Shown: piece after piece, positions 35,159 to 45,500 of the stretch | How positions within the stretch are numbered: the stretch's first letter is position 1 | Layout of the letters: each line of letters opens with the position of its first letter | Assembly (NCBI RefSeq): GCF_009765825.1 | Contig: NZ_LMUR01000001.1 | Coordinates: forward strand, 62,001 to 126,000 | Length of the DNA stretch: 64,000 nt | Source of the DNA: Granulicella sp. L60 | GTDB lineage: Bacteria > Acidobacteriota > Terriglobia > Terriglobales > Acidobacteriaceae | Direction: 5' to 3' | Position numbers and translations under genes: made by a program | The notes under the pieces: generated by a model | Databases searched by the model: none | What the model was told of the DNA's origin: nothing | Seen by the model: only the letters and a program-made list of their open reading frames with translations

Positions 35159-38135
35159 GAAGCGTCTTTCTTTCGGCATCTTCGGCCGCGGTGCGGGAGG
35201 CGGTGGGAGGATCGGCGATCAGCGCGGGGCGAGTTCCTGAAGAGGGGAACTCAAGCTGGAAGGCGGTGCCGACGCCGGGCTCGCTTTCGACGTGGATCTT
35301 GCCGGCATGCTCCTGCATGATGCCGTAGCTGACGGCGAGGCCGAGGCCGGTGCCTTTGTGCTCGCCCTCCTGCGGCTTGGTCTTGGTGGTGAAGAATGGG
35401 TCGTAGATGCGATGGAGATGCTCGCGCTCGATGCCGCTGCCTGAGTCCTGAATGCGGACGAGGACGCGGCCGGAGCCGTTGAAGGTGGCGATCTTGAGGG
35501 TGGCGTTGGGGAGGCCGAACATGGCGTCCTTGGCGTTGAGCATGAGATTGAGGATGACCTGCTGGAGCTTGCCCTGGTTGCCGTGGATACGGGCGAGATG
35601 CGGATCGAAGTTGGTTTCGACGCGGATCTGCGAGGTCTTGAACTGATGCTCGAGGAGGGTGACGGTGTCGCGGAGCAGGGCGTTGAGGTCGAGCGGGGTG
35701 AACTCGGTGCCGCTGGTGCGGGAGAAGTTGAGCAGGCCGTTGACGATCTCGGAGGCGCGGAAGGTCTGCTGGGTGATCTTTTCGAGGACCGGGGCGAGGC
35801 GCTCGTCGTCGCGCATGTGCTTGGTGAGCATCTGGGTATAGCTGGAGATGACGGCGAGGGGAGTGTTGACCTCGTGGGCGACGCCGGCGGCGAGGAGGCC
35901 GATGGAGGAGAGTTTTTCTGCCTGGGTGAGCTGGGCTTCGAGGTGGATGCGGTCGGTGATGTCGTCGACCAGGATGATGCGGCCTACGGCGATGAGGTCG
36001 CGGGTGACGAGCGGGGCGATGGCGATGTTGGCGATGCGGGCCTGGCCGTTGGGGAGGGTGAGGCGGAACTTGTAGAGGGTGTGGGTGCCCTGTTCGTTGC
36101 GCACGGAGTTGAAGCGGGAGACGAAGTCCGCGGGCAGGATGGCGGAGAGCGGCTGGTGGAGGACTTCGCCGCGAGGCCTGGAGTACATGCCCTCCATCTG
36201 GGTGTTCCAGCTCTCGATGCGGTCTTCGAGGTCTACGGCGAAGACGCCGATGTTGATGGACTCGACGATGTTCTCGTGGAACTCCTTGAGGCTCTCGAAC
36301 TCGGTGATTTTTTGTTCGAGGCGGCGGTAGAGCTGGGCGTTCTGGATGGCGATGCCGATATAGCCGGCGAGGGATTCGAGCAGCTCCATATCTTCGCTGG
36401 AGAGGAAGTCGCCGTCGTCGGTGCGGCCGAGGCCGATGACGGCGACGGTGCGGGTGCCTCCGCCTTCGCGGTTGGCGACGCGGCAGGGGAGGTAGTAGTT
36501 GAGGTCGAGGCGGCCGGCGCTGTGACGCTGGGCTTCGGGAAGGCGAAGGACCTGCTGGGGGTTCTCGAGGAAGATGTGGTTGTTGGCGTCGGGGCGGTCG
36601 AAGTCGAGGAAGCGGACGTCGAGGGCGCGGAGGTCGGCGGACTGGAGGTTGGTGAGGCCGTGGGAGGCGGCGAGATCGAAGTGGCGTGCGCTGGAGTGGG
36701 CTTCGCCTTCGGAGGCGAGGAAGACGGCGACGCGGGTGACGAGGAGGGTCTGGGGGAGACGCTCGACGATGGAGTCGAGGAGGGCGCGGAGGTCGGTCTG
36801 GGAGTTGATGCCGCGGCCGAACTCGACGAGTGTCTCGCGGTAGTCGAAGCGCTTCTGGTCGAAGACGCGGTCTACGCGGGCCTGGATGGCGCGCTTGAGC
36901 GGCTCGAAGACGATGCCGGTGATGATGATGCCGGCCATGAGGCCGTAGATGCGAAGGCCGGGCAGGCGGGTGTGGACGAGCTCCGCGGTGACGGCGACGA
37001 TGCCGAAGTAGAGGCCGACGAGCGAGGCGGTGGCGAGGGTGTAGGTGACGCCGCGCTTGAAGATGAGGTCGACGTCCATGAGGCGGTAGCGGACGATAGC
37101 CCAGCTGAAGGTGAGCGGGATGATGACGAGCGAGAGTCCGGCCAGCCGGGTGAGGTAGGTGGGGACGTACCAGTCGGCGAGGTAGGGGATGACGTTGAGC
37201 AGGGTGAAGGGAATGACCGCGATGAGGGTGCCGCGGGTGAGCCACTTGAGCTGCTGGCGCTCGAGGGCGGACTCTGCCCAGCGGTAGCGGAGACGGAAGA
37301 CGATGGCGGCGATGACGTAGTAGAGGGCCAGGTAGCCGAGGTCGATCTGGTCGAGACGGTGGAGCAGGACTTCGGTGGCCGACCAGAAGTGGATGGCGGT
37401 GTACTGCAGGCCGATGAGGAAGATTCCCGGGATGTAGAGGAGGCCGCTGAGGAGGCGTCGGCCTAGGCGGTTGCGCTGGTGGGAGGCGAAGTTATCCGAG
37501 AAGCTGACGGCAAAGTGGAGGAAAAGGGCTGGCTGGAGGGCCTGCGCGCCCATGTTGCCCCAGTAGATGAACCAGTCGAAGGTGCCTGGCTGGCCGGTCG
37601 CTCGGAAGCTATAGAGGACGAACGAGGCGAGGCAGAAGATGTAAAAGTGGATGGACTTGGGCGCGGTCCAGCGTCGGAAGAGGACGTAGATGCCGATGCA
37701 GAGGTAGACGAGCGCGATGAAACGGAAGCCCTGGTTGATGGAGCGATCTTTGGGCTCCAGGATGACCTGAATGTCGAGGCGGGTAGCTCCGTTGAGGTCG
37801 ATGGAGTGGGGAACGGGGCGGAGGATGGAGTAGGTGGCGTGGGCCCAGATGCCGCTGCGGAACATCTCCCGGGTGAGAGGGGCTACGCGGGGGGTGGGCT
37901 GGTCGTCTATGCTGACGAGGATGTCGCCGGTGCGGATGCCGGCGCGGTGGCCGGGGGAGTCTGCGGGGACGCGTTCGGCTCGGAGGCCACCCGAGGCTTC
38001 AATCCACCAGATACCGTCGGTCGGGACGTCGAAGCTGTTTTCCTGCTGAAAGTTAAAAGCTGCGAGAACGCATGCCGCAACCGTGGCTAAGGCAAGGACG
38101 ATGGCCAAGACACGGGTTTGAACGGCATTCTTCAT
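35151..38135 (-). CDS. PDZ-7TM-GAF-PAS membrane histidine kinase (994 aa)
   Basis: An N-terminal signal/anchor helix is followed by a periplasmic PDZ domain (about residues 40-120, GGLRAERVPADSPGHRAGIRTGDILVSID-type). Several membrane helices (about 140-400) come next, then a GAF domain (about 435-600), a PAS domain (about 620-740), HisKA with AAGVAHEVNTPL, and HATPase_c with NLMLNAKDA, DSGSGI and GTGLGLAVSYG. The layout resembles the membrane-GAF kinases partnered with NtrC regulators, such as PrsK. The regulator gene overlaps its end by 8 bases. A PDZ sensor suggests it reads unfolded or processed envelope peptides, which is inference. Confidence 0.93.
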   Translation of the reverse strand: MKNAVQTRVLAIVLALATVAACVLAAFNFQQENSFDVPTDGIWWIEASGGLRAERVPADSPGHRAGIRTGDILVSIDDQPTPRVAPLTREMFRSGIWAHATYSILRPVPHSIDLNGATRLDIQVILEPKDRSINQGFRFIALVYLCIGIYVLFRRWTAPKSIHFYIFCLASFVLYSFRATGQPGTFDWFIYWGNMGAQALQPALFLHFAVSFSDNFASHQRNRLGRRLLSGLLYIPGIFLIGLQYTAIHFWSATEVLLHRLDQIDLGYLALYYVIAAIVFRLRYRWAESALERQQLKWLTRGTLIAVIPFTLLNVIPYLADWYVPTYLTRLAGLSLVIIPLTFSWAIVRYRLMDVDLIFKRGVTYTLATASLVGLYFGIVAVTAELVHTRLPGLRIYGLMAGIIITGIVFEPLKRAIQARVDRVFDQKRFDYRETLVEFGRGINSQTDLRALLDSIVERLPQTLLVTRVAVFLASEGEAHSSARHFDLAASHGLTNLQSADLRALDVRFLDFDRPDANNHIFLENPQQVLRLPEAQRHSAGRLDLNYYLPCRVANREGGGTRTVAVIGLGRTDDGDFLSSEDMELLESLAGYIGIAIQNAQLYRRLEQKITEFESLKEFHENIVESINIGVFAVDLEDRIESWNTQMEGMYSRPRGEVLHQPLSAILPADFVSRFNSVRNEQGTHTLYKFRLTLPNGQARIANIAIAPLVTRDLIAVGRIILVDDITDRIHLEAQLTQAEKLSSIGLLAAGVAHEVNTPLAVISSYTQMLTKHMRDDERLAPVLEKITQQTFRASEIVNGLLNFSRTSGTEFTPLDLNALLRDTVTLLEHQFKTSQIRVETNFDPHLARIHGNQGKLQQVILNLMLNAKDAMFGLPNATLKIATFNGSGRVLVRIQDSGSGIEREHLHRIYDPFFTTKTKPQEGEHKGTGLGLAVSYGIMQEHAGKIHVESEPGVGTAFQLEFPSSGTRPALIADPPTASRTAAEDAERKTLHV

Positions 38136-38159
38136 GGGGAGAAGTGCATTAGGTTATTA

Positions 38160-38173
38160 GCTTAACGTTAAGC
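38160..38173. promoter_or_regulatory. 14-bp perfect palindrome upstream of the kinase gene
   Basis: GCTTAACGTTAAGC lies 25 bases before the kinase ATG and could be an operator for a dimeric regulator. The rest of the gap up to 38513 has no gene that I can support; 38400-38460 is very T/A-rich and may hold the promoter of the next gene. Confidence 0.4.
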
Positions 38174-38513
38174 ATCTGGACAACCAAACCCAAAATGGGC
38201 CTGAATGCACCAATTCGAGGTCAATTTGGTGTTTCTTTATACAGAAAATCATATCCCATTCCGCAATTTTACGAGTGAGGATAAGTTAACCGTACGGAAC
38301 TTCAGGTGATTCGGTTCGAAGTTGCGTCGTTTCGTGGCGTGAATCATGTTGGCGATGCAGATTTCTCGGAGAGAGAATCAACGGTTTCTACGATCCACGT
38401 ATTTATTTTGAATTTTATTTTTTTTATTCTTTTCATGATTCTGTAACATAAAAATCTGGCTATGGTTCGGGAATTGCGCGGGACCGTAGCTAAATCAGAA
38501 GAGGTGGCAGCAG

Positions 38514-39392
38514 GTGAACGGACGTACTGAGATCGAAGAGGCTTACGTGTTGGTGGACGGGGTGAAGGTCCATTACGAGCGCGCCGGTTCGGGTCGTCCT
38601 CTGATTCTGCTGCACGGTTTAGTAGGTTCGGCGCGGAACTGGCGGCGCAATATCGATTTCCTCTCTCGTGATTCGAGCGTGTACGCTCTCGATCTTTGCA
38701 ATATGGGTGAGTCGGAGCGGGTTCCGGGGCTGGATGCTGGGCTTGCGGCGACGGCTGACCGACTGGCCGCCTACATGGATGCGCTGGAGATTCCTGAAGC
38801 AGATATCGCGGCGCACTCTCATGGCGGTGCGGTGGCGATGATGTTGGCGGCGCGGCATCCGGACAGGGCGCGGAGCTTGATTCTGTTTGCTCCGGCAAAT
38901 CCGTTCTGCGATCTTGGGCATCAGTTGATCCGGTTCTATCAGACTCGCTTCGGGGTGTGGTTTGCGCGGAAGATTCCGGCGTTGCCACGACGACTGAAGG
39001 CGACGGCGTTGAGCAGGATGTATGGCGATCCTTCGCGGGTGTATGAGGGTGCTCTCGAGGGCTATATCGAGGGGCTGCATATTCCGGGGACGATGGACCA
39101 CGTGATGCAGATTGTGCAGCGCTGGTTTGTGGATATGGGGCTGCTGCGTTCGGCGTTGAGCGAGCTGGCGGCGAAGCCTACGCTGCTGATCTGGGGCGAT
39201 CGCGATCGGGCTGTGGGGTTGCCGTCGGGACGTGAGTTGCAGAAGATGTTGACACAGTCGAGGCTGATGGTGCTTCAGGGCGTCGGGCATATTGCGTTTG
39301 AAGAGATGCCGGAGATCTGCAACCAGGCGATGAGGGAGTGGCTGTCGAATCCTGTGTTGGCTGATCTGAAAATGCCAATTAAAGCGGCTTAA
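38514..39392 (+). CDS. alpha/beta hydrolase (292 aa)
   Basis: The fold is clear: oxyanion segment LILLHGLVGSARNW, nucleophile elbow AHSHGGAVAM, the acid in LLIWGDRDRAV, and the catalytic His in GVGHIAFEEMP. It has no signal peptide. The GTG start has GAGGTG about 8 bases upstream. Substrate cannot be told from sequence; relatives include haloalkane dehalogenases, epoxide hydrolases and meta-cleavage hydrolases. It is followed by a long inverted-repeat element. Confidence 0.85.
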   Translation: MNGRTEIEEAYVLVDGVKVHYERAGSGRPLILLHGLVGSARNWRRNIDFLSRDSSVYALDLCNMGESERVPGLDAGLAATADRLAAYMDALEIPEADIAAHSHGGAVAMMLAARHPDRARSLILFAPANPFCDLGHQLIRFYQTRFGVWFARKIPALPRRLKATALSRMYGDPSRVYEGALEGYIEGLHIPGTMDHVMQIVQRWFVDMGLLRSALSELAAKPTLLIWGDRDRAVGLPSGRELQKMLTQSRLMVLQGVGHIAFEEMPEICNQAMREWLSNPVLADLKMPIKAA

Positions 39393-39402
39393 AAGATTAA
39401 AC

Positions 39403-39619
39403 AGATAGGTCCTGCCGGACGGGCCTACTGCTCGTGGGGAGGTCACTTCGTGACTTGTATACCTGTCGTGGCAGGATCATCTTCTATGAGCCTTGCGTTG
39501 CTCGGCAATGATCATTCCGACCAGCGGGAGGACCTTTGCTGATGATGACTGCGTGACCGGTATACGCGTCACGAAGTGACCTCCCCACGAGTAGTGGGCC
39601 CGTCCGGCAGGACCTATCT
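39403..39619. repeat. 217-bp element with 64-base inverted terminal repeats
   Basis: The left arm (39403-39467) and the inverted right arm (39556-39619) share about 60 of 65 bases, including CCTGCCGGACGGGCC and GGGGAGGTCACTTCGTGAC. The latter contains a small GTCAC/GTGAC hairpin. The centre has no ORF of size. A diverged copy lies near 56.07-56.18 kb. The form is that of a non-autonomous palindromic element (MITE or REP pair), placed between two convergent genes, where it may also terminate transcription. Confidence 0.75.
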
Positions 39620-39621
39620 TT

Positions 39622-40323
39622 CTAGAGATTGAACTGATTGTGTAGCCAGTCGCAGATGTGCTCCTGCATGACGTTGAGCTTGGCACCGAGTGAGTTCGGC
39701 GATGGCTGAAAGAAGTGGTCGGCTCCTTCGACCCAGAAGAGTTCTTTTGGCTGGGGTGCTCGCTCGAATACACCCTCCATGACATCGCGTGGGCCGTACT
39801 CGTCGTGATCGCCGCTGATGAAGAGCTTGGGCTGAGTGCACTGGGGAAGGAAGCCGTAGGTGTAGTCGCGGCCTGCGGTGCGGACGGGGACACCGAGACC
39901 GATGAGGCCTTTGACGCGTGGATCTCCGCAGCAGGCGCGGAGTCCTACATTGGAACCGAAGGAGAAGCCAGCGAAGAGGATGGGCAGGTGAAGATTTTGC
40001 TCGAGCCAATCGAGGGCGGCTTTGACGTCATCCTGTTCGCCTCGGCCCTCATCGTGCGCGCCTTCGCTGAGGCCGGTGCCGCGAAAGTTGAAGCGAAGGA
40101 CGGGAAGGCCGAAGGAGGAGAAGGCCTTCATGGCGTGATAGACGACCTTGTTGTGCATGGTGCCGCCGCCAGCGGGGTGCGGGTGGCAGACGATGGCGGC
40201 GTAGGGTGCGTCGTCGCGGCCGGTGTTGAGGAGCGCTTCGAGGTGGCCGGCAGGGCCGCGAAGATCGTCGATGGATCGGATCTGTGAGGATGTGTTTTGC
40301 GGTGTCGGGATTGCTTGGGTCAT
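39622..40323 (-). CDS. alpha/beta hydrolase, dienelactone-hydrolase-like (233 aa)
   Basis: It has CHPHPAGGGTMHNKVVY near the N-terminus, LRFNFRGTGLSEG, the nucleophile in FAGFSFGSNVG, an acid in FISGDHDEYGP and the His in GADHFFQ. These are the marks of the COG2945-type hydrolases. No signal peptide. Convergent with the preceding hydrolase and divergent from the M20 peptidase gene. The substrate is unknown. Confidence 0.88.
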   Translation of the reverse strand: MTQAIPTPQNTSSQIRSIDDLRGPAGHLEALLNTGRDDAPYAAIVCHPHPAGGGTMHNKVVYHAMKAFSSFGLPVLRFNFRGTGLSEGAHDEGRGEQDDVKAALDWLEQNLHLPILFAGFSFGSNVGLRACCGDPRVKGLIGLGVPVRTAGRDYTYGFLPQCTQPKLFISGDHDEYGPRDVMEGVFERAPQPKELFWVEGADHFFQPSPNSLGAKLNVMQEHICDWLHNQFNL

Positions 40324-40387
40324 CGTCTTTAGTTTATCGGGTGCAGTATTACTTTTTATTTATATGCGATCACGTATGCTGGAATTC

Positions 40388-41428
40388 ATGGCAATTGACC
40401 CGATTCAACTGACGAAAGAGCTTGTCGATATTGAGTCCACGACGTATGGCGAAGGCGCTGCGGGAGCGTTTCTGTATGAGTATCTGTCGGCGCAGCGGTA
40501 TGCGGTAGAACGGATGGATGTGGCGCAGCCGGATCGGACGCTGACGCCGGGAGCGGGGACGGGGGAGCGCTTCAATGTGTATGCTGCGCTGCCGGGAGTG
40601 ACTCCGGATGTGGTGCTTTCGACGCACATGGATACGGTGCCTCCGTTCTTCGGTTGTACGGAGGATGATGAGTTTTTGTATGGCCGCGGAACGTGCGATG
40701 CGAAGGGGATTATCGCGGCGCAGGTGGCGGCTGCGGACCGACTGCGCGAGAGCGGCGTGAAGGTTGGGCTGCTGTTTGTGGTAGGCGAGGAACGCGACTC
40801 GGCGGGTGCGGCGGTGGCGAATACACGGCCGAAGGGGTCGCGATTTTTGATCAACGGCGAGCCGACGGATAATCGGCTGGCGCTGGCGTCGAAGGGTGCG
40901 CTGAGGGTGGAGCTTCGCGCGAAGGGACGGATGGCGCACTCGGCTTATCCGGAGCTGGGCGAGTCTGCGATCGATAAGCTGGTGGAGGCGCTGCATGATG
41001 TGCTGGCGCTGCCGCTGCCGGTCGAGCCGGAGATTGGGCCATCGACGTTGAACATTGGATTGATCGAGGGTGGACGTGCTCCGAATGTGATTGCAGATAA
41101 GGCGGAGGCACATATTCTGGTTAGGCTGGTGGGGCCGTCGGAGGGGATCAAGCGATCGATCATTGAGGTGGTGGGGGATCGGGCGGATGTGATGTTCAGC
41201 CTGGATCTGCCGTTTGTACGGATGCGGAAGGTGGGGGCTCTGCCGACGATGGTGGCGAAGTTTACGACGGATATTCCGAAGCTGACGGCGTGGGGCGAGC
41301 CGTTTCTGCTGGGTCCGGGGTCGATCCATGTAGCGCATACCCCGAAGGAGAAGATCGCGAAGAAGGAGCTACTGGAGTGCGTGGATCTGTATGTCGATCT
41401 GGCGACGGATCTGGTGGCGAAGGGCTAG
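40388..41428 (+). CDS. M20-family metallopeptidase/deacylase (346 aa)
   Basis: The protein is of the ArgE/DapE/CPG2 type: zinc ligands in STHMDTVPP, GRGTCDAKG and VVGEERDSAG, then NGEPTDNRLA, a lid domain with MAHSAYPELGESAI, and a final IHVAHTPKE His. MAIDPIQL (40388) is used as start; ATG at 40376 adds 4 residues. Shorter than ArgE (about 380). Substrate not assignable; acetylornithine or succinyl-diaminopimelate deacylase are possible. A YdcF gene follows 9 bases later in the same direction. Confidence 0.87.
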   Translation: MAIDPIQLTKELVDIESTTYGEGAAGAFLYEYLSAQRYAVERMDVAQPDRTLTPGAGTGERFNVYAALPGVTPDVVLSTHMDTVPPFFGCTEDDEFLYGRGTCDAKGIIAAQVAAADRLRESGVKVGLLFVVGEERDSAGAAVANTRPKGSRFLINGEPTDNRLALASKGALRVELRAKGRMAHSAYPELGESAIDKLVEALHDVLALPLPVEPEIGPSTLNIGLIEGGRAPNVIADKAEAHILVRLVGPSEGIKRSIIEVVGDRADVMFSLDLPFVRMRKVGALPTMVAKFTTDIPKLTAWGEPFLLGPGSIHVAHTPKEKIAKKELLECVDLYVDLATDLVAKG

Positions 41429-41437
41429 GCGGCGCGG

Positions 41438-42055
41438 ATGAGGCTTGGGGGGAAGCTACTGGTTGGTGTGATTGCGATGATGACGATCGCGGTCGTCTGT
41501 GCTGCGTTTGTCTATCGAACGATTCCGAATCACAACGCTGATTTGAATCACTTCGATACGTTGATTGTGCTGGGAACTCCGGCTAACGCGGATGGGACGG
41601 CGTCGGCGGAGCAGCGGGAGCGCACGTTGGAGGGGGTTCGCGAGTTTCAGGCGGGCGTTGCACCGTATGTGATCTTCACTGGAGGGGCGGCGCATAACCG
41701 GTTCGTCGAGGCTCATGTGATGGCGGCGCTGGCGATGGAGCGGGGCGTTCCGGCGAGTGCGATCTTTGAGGAAGGCCGGGCGCAGAATACGATCCAAAAC
41801 ATTTTTTATAGTGAACAGATCATGGCGGCTCATCACTGGGCGAGCGCGGAGGTTATTAGTTCGCCGAGCCATCTGCCTCGGACCGGGCTGATTCTGCAGC
41901 ACTATACGTTTGCGTGGCGGACTCATGCTGCGCCGTGGCCAGCGGAGTATACGTGGTGGGAGCGTGGGGCGAGGTTTTGTCTGGAGGCTGAGTACTGCCT
42001 GAAGCTTCGTGTGTTTGGTTTTCCGCGGACGCCTTATCTGCCGCGTCATGTCTGA
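41438..42055 (+). CDS. YdcF-like membrane protein, DUF218 (205 aa)
   Basis: An N-terminal helix (about residues 6-25) anchors a DUF218 domain: DTLIVLGTP, VIFTGGAAHNRFVEAHVMAALAMERGVP and EGRAQNTIQNIFYSE, the family's typical segments. Relatives such as SanA/ElyC act in envelope maintenance. It probably forms an operon with the M20 gene. GGATGAGG lies near the start. Function in this organism is unknown. Confidence 0.8.
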   Translation: MRLGGKLLVGVIAMMTIAVVCAAFVYRTIPNHNADLNHFDTLIVLGTPANADGTASAEQRERTLEGVREFQAGVAPYVIFTGGAAHNRFVEAHVMAALAMERGVPASAIFEEGRAQNTIQNIFYSEQIMAAHHWASAEVISSPSHLPRTGLILQHYTFAWRTHAAPWPAEYTWWERGARFCLEAEYCLKLRVFGFPRTPYLPRHV

Positions 42056-42067
42056 TTTGCGTAATGG

Positions 42068-42442
42068 CTAGCTGGAGATGATGCGGAAGGGAAGTGTGGA
42101 TGCGTTGTCTTCGGCGAAGACGGCGGTCTCGTCGGGGTTGGCGGGGTTGTAGCGGATGTTGATGGTGGGGTTGCCCTTGGCGTTGGTCTCGGCTTCGCGG
42201 TGGACGAGGGCGATGCTGCGGAGGTAGCCGCCGAAGTACTCTCCGTTGACCTTGAAGTGGAAGCCGGCTTCGATCTGGTAGGGGGCGCCCGTGGTGGCGA
42301 CGTCATCGTCGGCGGTGAGGACCTGCCAGTGGTTGATCTCGGCCTGGATGATGGGCCACTGCGCGGCGCGGGCGAGTCTCTGTTCGCGTTTGCGGCGGAG
42401 GAGGGTGCGACGGATCGCATCGATGGGGAAGATGCCAGCCAT
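42068..42442 (-). CDS. DUF3592-like protein (124 aa)
   Basis: A basic N-terminal helix (RRTLLRRKREQRLARAAQW) leads into a beta-rich domain with YQIEAGFHFKVNGEYFGG and a final INIRYNPANPDETAVF strand. The GYxGG and YNPxNP-like segments match DUF3592. There is no membrane helix, unlike many members. Convergent with the YdcF gene and divergent from dnaE. Confidence 0.6.
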   Translation of the reverse strand: MAGIFPIDAIRRTLLRRKREQRLARAAQWPIIQAEINHWQVLTADDDVATTGAPYQIEAGFHFKVNGEYFGGYLRSIALVHREAETNAKGNPTINIRYNPANPDETAVFAEDNASTLPFRIISS

Positions 42443-42511
42443 GGTTCATGATTCTAATACGAAGGTTTGTACCACGTTTTCCTAGGGGTGTAACGGAACT
42501 AAACTAGGGGT

Positions 42512-45500
42512 ATGGCAGCAGAGTTTACCCACCTCCATCTTCATACCGATTATTCCCTTCTTGACGGCGCGTGCGATGTCGACAAGCTGGCTGGGCATTT
42601 GAGCAAGCTCGGACAGAAGGCAGCGGCGATGACCGACCATGGAAATATGTATGGCGCGGTGCACTTCTTCGACGCAATGCAGAAGAAGGGAGTGAAGCCG
42701 ATTCTCGGGTGCGAGCTTTATCTGTCCGAGGCGGCAGATCATCGCGAGATGAGTGGAGGGTACAAGCACTTTCTGGTGCTGGCTGAGAATGAGATCGGGT
42801 ATCGCAACCTCGTGAGGCTGACGAGCGAGGCGGCACTACATGGGTTTTATCGCAAGCCGCGGGTGTCGAAGGAGTTTCTTGCGAAGCATACGGAGGGGTT
42901 GATCGGTTTCTCCGGGTGCTTGGCGGGTGAGGTGAATCAGCACCTGATGGCCGGGAAGTATGAGGAGGCCAAACGGACGGCGGGTGAGTTCGAGACGATG
43001 TTTGGGAAGGGTAACTTCTTTCTTGAGATTCAAGATCATGGGCTGGAGCCGGATAAGGGCGTCTGCGATGCGCTGTTCAAGCTGGAGCGCGATCTGAATA
43101 TTCCGCTGATCGCGACGAACGATAGCCACTATGTCGAGGCGGATGATTCGCGCGCGCATGAGATTTTGCTGTGCGTGCAGACTGCGGGCAGCATGAACGA
43201 CCCGAAGCGGTTCAAGTTCGACACGCAGGAGTTTTACATCAAGAGCGCGGAGGAGATGCTGCGGACGTTCGCGCAGAATCCCGAGGTGTGTTCGCGGACG
43301 ATGCAGTTTGTCGATCGCTGCAATCTGAAGATGACGAAGGTGGACAATCCTTTTCCGGACTTTGCGGTTCCGGAGGGCGAGACGCTGGATAGTTATTTTG
43401 AGCAGGTGTGCCGCGATGGGTTGCAGATGCGGCTGGATACGGCGGTGTCGCATCTTCGCAGCAGGGGGCTGTTGCGAAAGACGATTCCGGAGTATCACGC
43501 TCGGTTGGATCGCGAGCTTGGCATCATCAAACAGATGAAGTTTCCGGGCTATTTCATGATTACCTGGGACTTTATCCGTTATGCGCGGGAGCAGAAGATT
43601 CCGGTGGGACCGGGGCGTGGATCGGCGGCGGGTTCGCTGGTGGCATATGTGATGCAGATTACGGATATCGATCCGCTGCAGAACGAGTTGCTGTTTGAGC
43701 GGTTCCTAAACCCGGAGCGGATCTCGATGCCGGATATCGATATCGACTTCTGCATGAATCGCCGGGGCGAGGTGATCGAGTATGTGACGCGGAAGTATGG
43801 ACGCGACCAGGTGGCTCAGATCATCACGTTCAATACGATGGCGGCGAAGGCGGCGATCAAGGACGTTGGACGCGCGCTGGATATGCCGTACGGCGAGGTG
43901 GACCGGATTGCGAAGATGATTCCGACGACGATTGGAATCACGATCGATCAGGCGATGAAGGATTCACCGACGCTGATGGGCGCGTATGAGAGCGATCCGA
44001 AGGTGAAAGAGGTGATCGACGCGGCGCTGCGACTGGAGGGTCTGGTGCGCGGTGCGGGCGTGCATGCGGCGGGTGTGGTGATTGCGCCGAAGCCACTGAC
44101 AGAGCTGGTTCCGGTGACGCGGGCGAAGAACGACGATATCGTGACGGCGTATGACATGAAGGCGGTTGAGAAGATGGGTCTTCTCAAGATGGACTTCCTG
44201 GGGCTGACGACGCTGACGGTGATCGACGATGCGCTGAAGCTGATTAAGCAGACGACGGGCAAGGATGTCGATATGGCGACGGTGCCGCTGGACGATGTGA
44301 CGACGTATGAGCGGGTGTTTCATAGGGCTCTGACGTCGGGGGTGTTTCAGTTTGAGTCGGGCGGGATGCGGGATGTGCTGCGGCGGTACAAACCGAATAC
44401 GGTGGAGGACCTGACGGCGTTGAATGCGCTGTATCGTCCGGGGCCGATTCAGGGCGGGATGATCGATGAGTTCATCGAGCGCAAATGGGGACGTAGGGCT
44501 GTTGCCTACGAGCTCCCGGAGCTTGAACCGATCCTCTCCGAGACTCTCGGGGTGATGCTCTACCAGGAGCAGGTGATGCAGATCTCGAACCGGCTGGCGG
44601 GCTTCTCGCTCAGTCAGGCCGACATGCTGCGTCGCGCGATGGGTAAAAAAGATGCCGCCGAGATGGCCAAGCAGAAGATCAAGTTCATGGAGGGGGCGGC
44701 CGAGAACAAACATCCCAAAGCGATTGCCGGAAACATCTTCGACCTGATGGCGAAGTTTGCCGAGTATGGATTTAACAAGTCGCACTCGGCGGCGTATGCG
44801 TTGCTGGCGTATCACACGGCGTGGCTGAAGACCCACTATCCAGTGGAGTTTATGGCTGCGCTGCTGACGAGCGAAACTTCGAAGCCGGAGAATGTGGTGA
44901 AGTATATCTCCGAGTGCAAGGAGATAAATATTCCGGTGGTGCCTCCGAATGTGCAGATGTCGGATGCGAACTTTACGCCGATTCAGATGGAGACGGGCAA
45001 CGCAATTGGGTTTGGATTGGCGGCGATTAAGAACGTCGGGCATAACGCGATTGAGTCGATCATCACGGCGCGTGTGGCGTTGCAGGCGGAAGGGAAGAGC
45101 GGGTTCTCGAGTCTGTGGGATTTCTGCGAGAAGATAGATCTGCGGCTGCTGAATAAGCGGGTGCTGGAGTCGCTGATCAAAGCCGGGGCGATGGATGCGT
45201 TCGGGGGACGGGCACAGTTGTGCGGTGCGTTGGATAAGGCGATGGAGCGGGCGCAGAAGTCACAGCGCGACGAGGCTGCGGGACAGCATGGGTTGTTCGG
45301 AATCTTCGACGATGGAGCGAATCAGTCTGCGGGTAACAGTCGTGAGGATGATCTGCCGAGTGTTGCGGAGTGGGATGAGCATACGCGTCTACAGAACGAG
45401 AAGGAGGTTCTGGGATTCTTTGTCTCGGGGCATCCGATGGATAAGTATCGCGAGAAGCTGCGGAATATGAAGGTGGTGGATACAGCGACGGCGTGCGAGA

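Noticed and set aside
35251..37466. Antisense ORFs of 627 and 664 codons within the histidine kinase gene
   Set aside because: They are shadows of a G+C-rich kinase gene. One translates to Arg/Pro/His runs, the other to Asp/Glu/Gly/Val runs, and neither has a ribosome site or any known fold.
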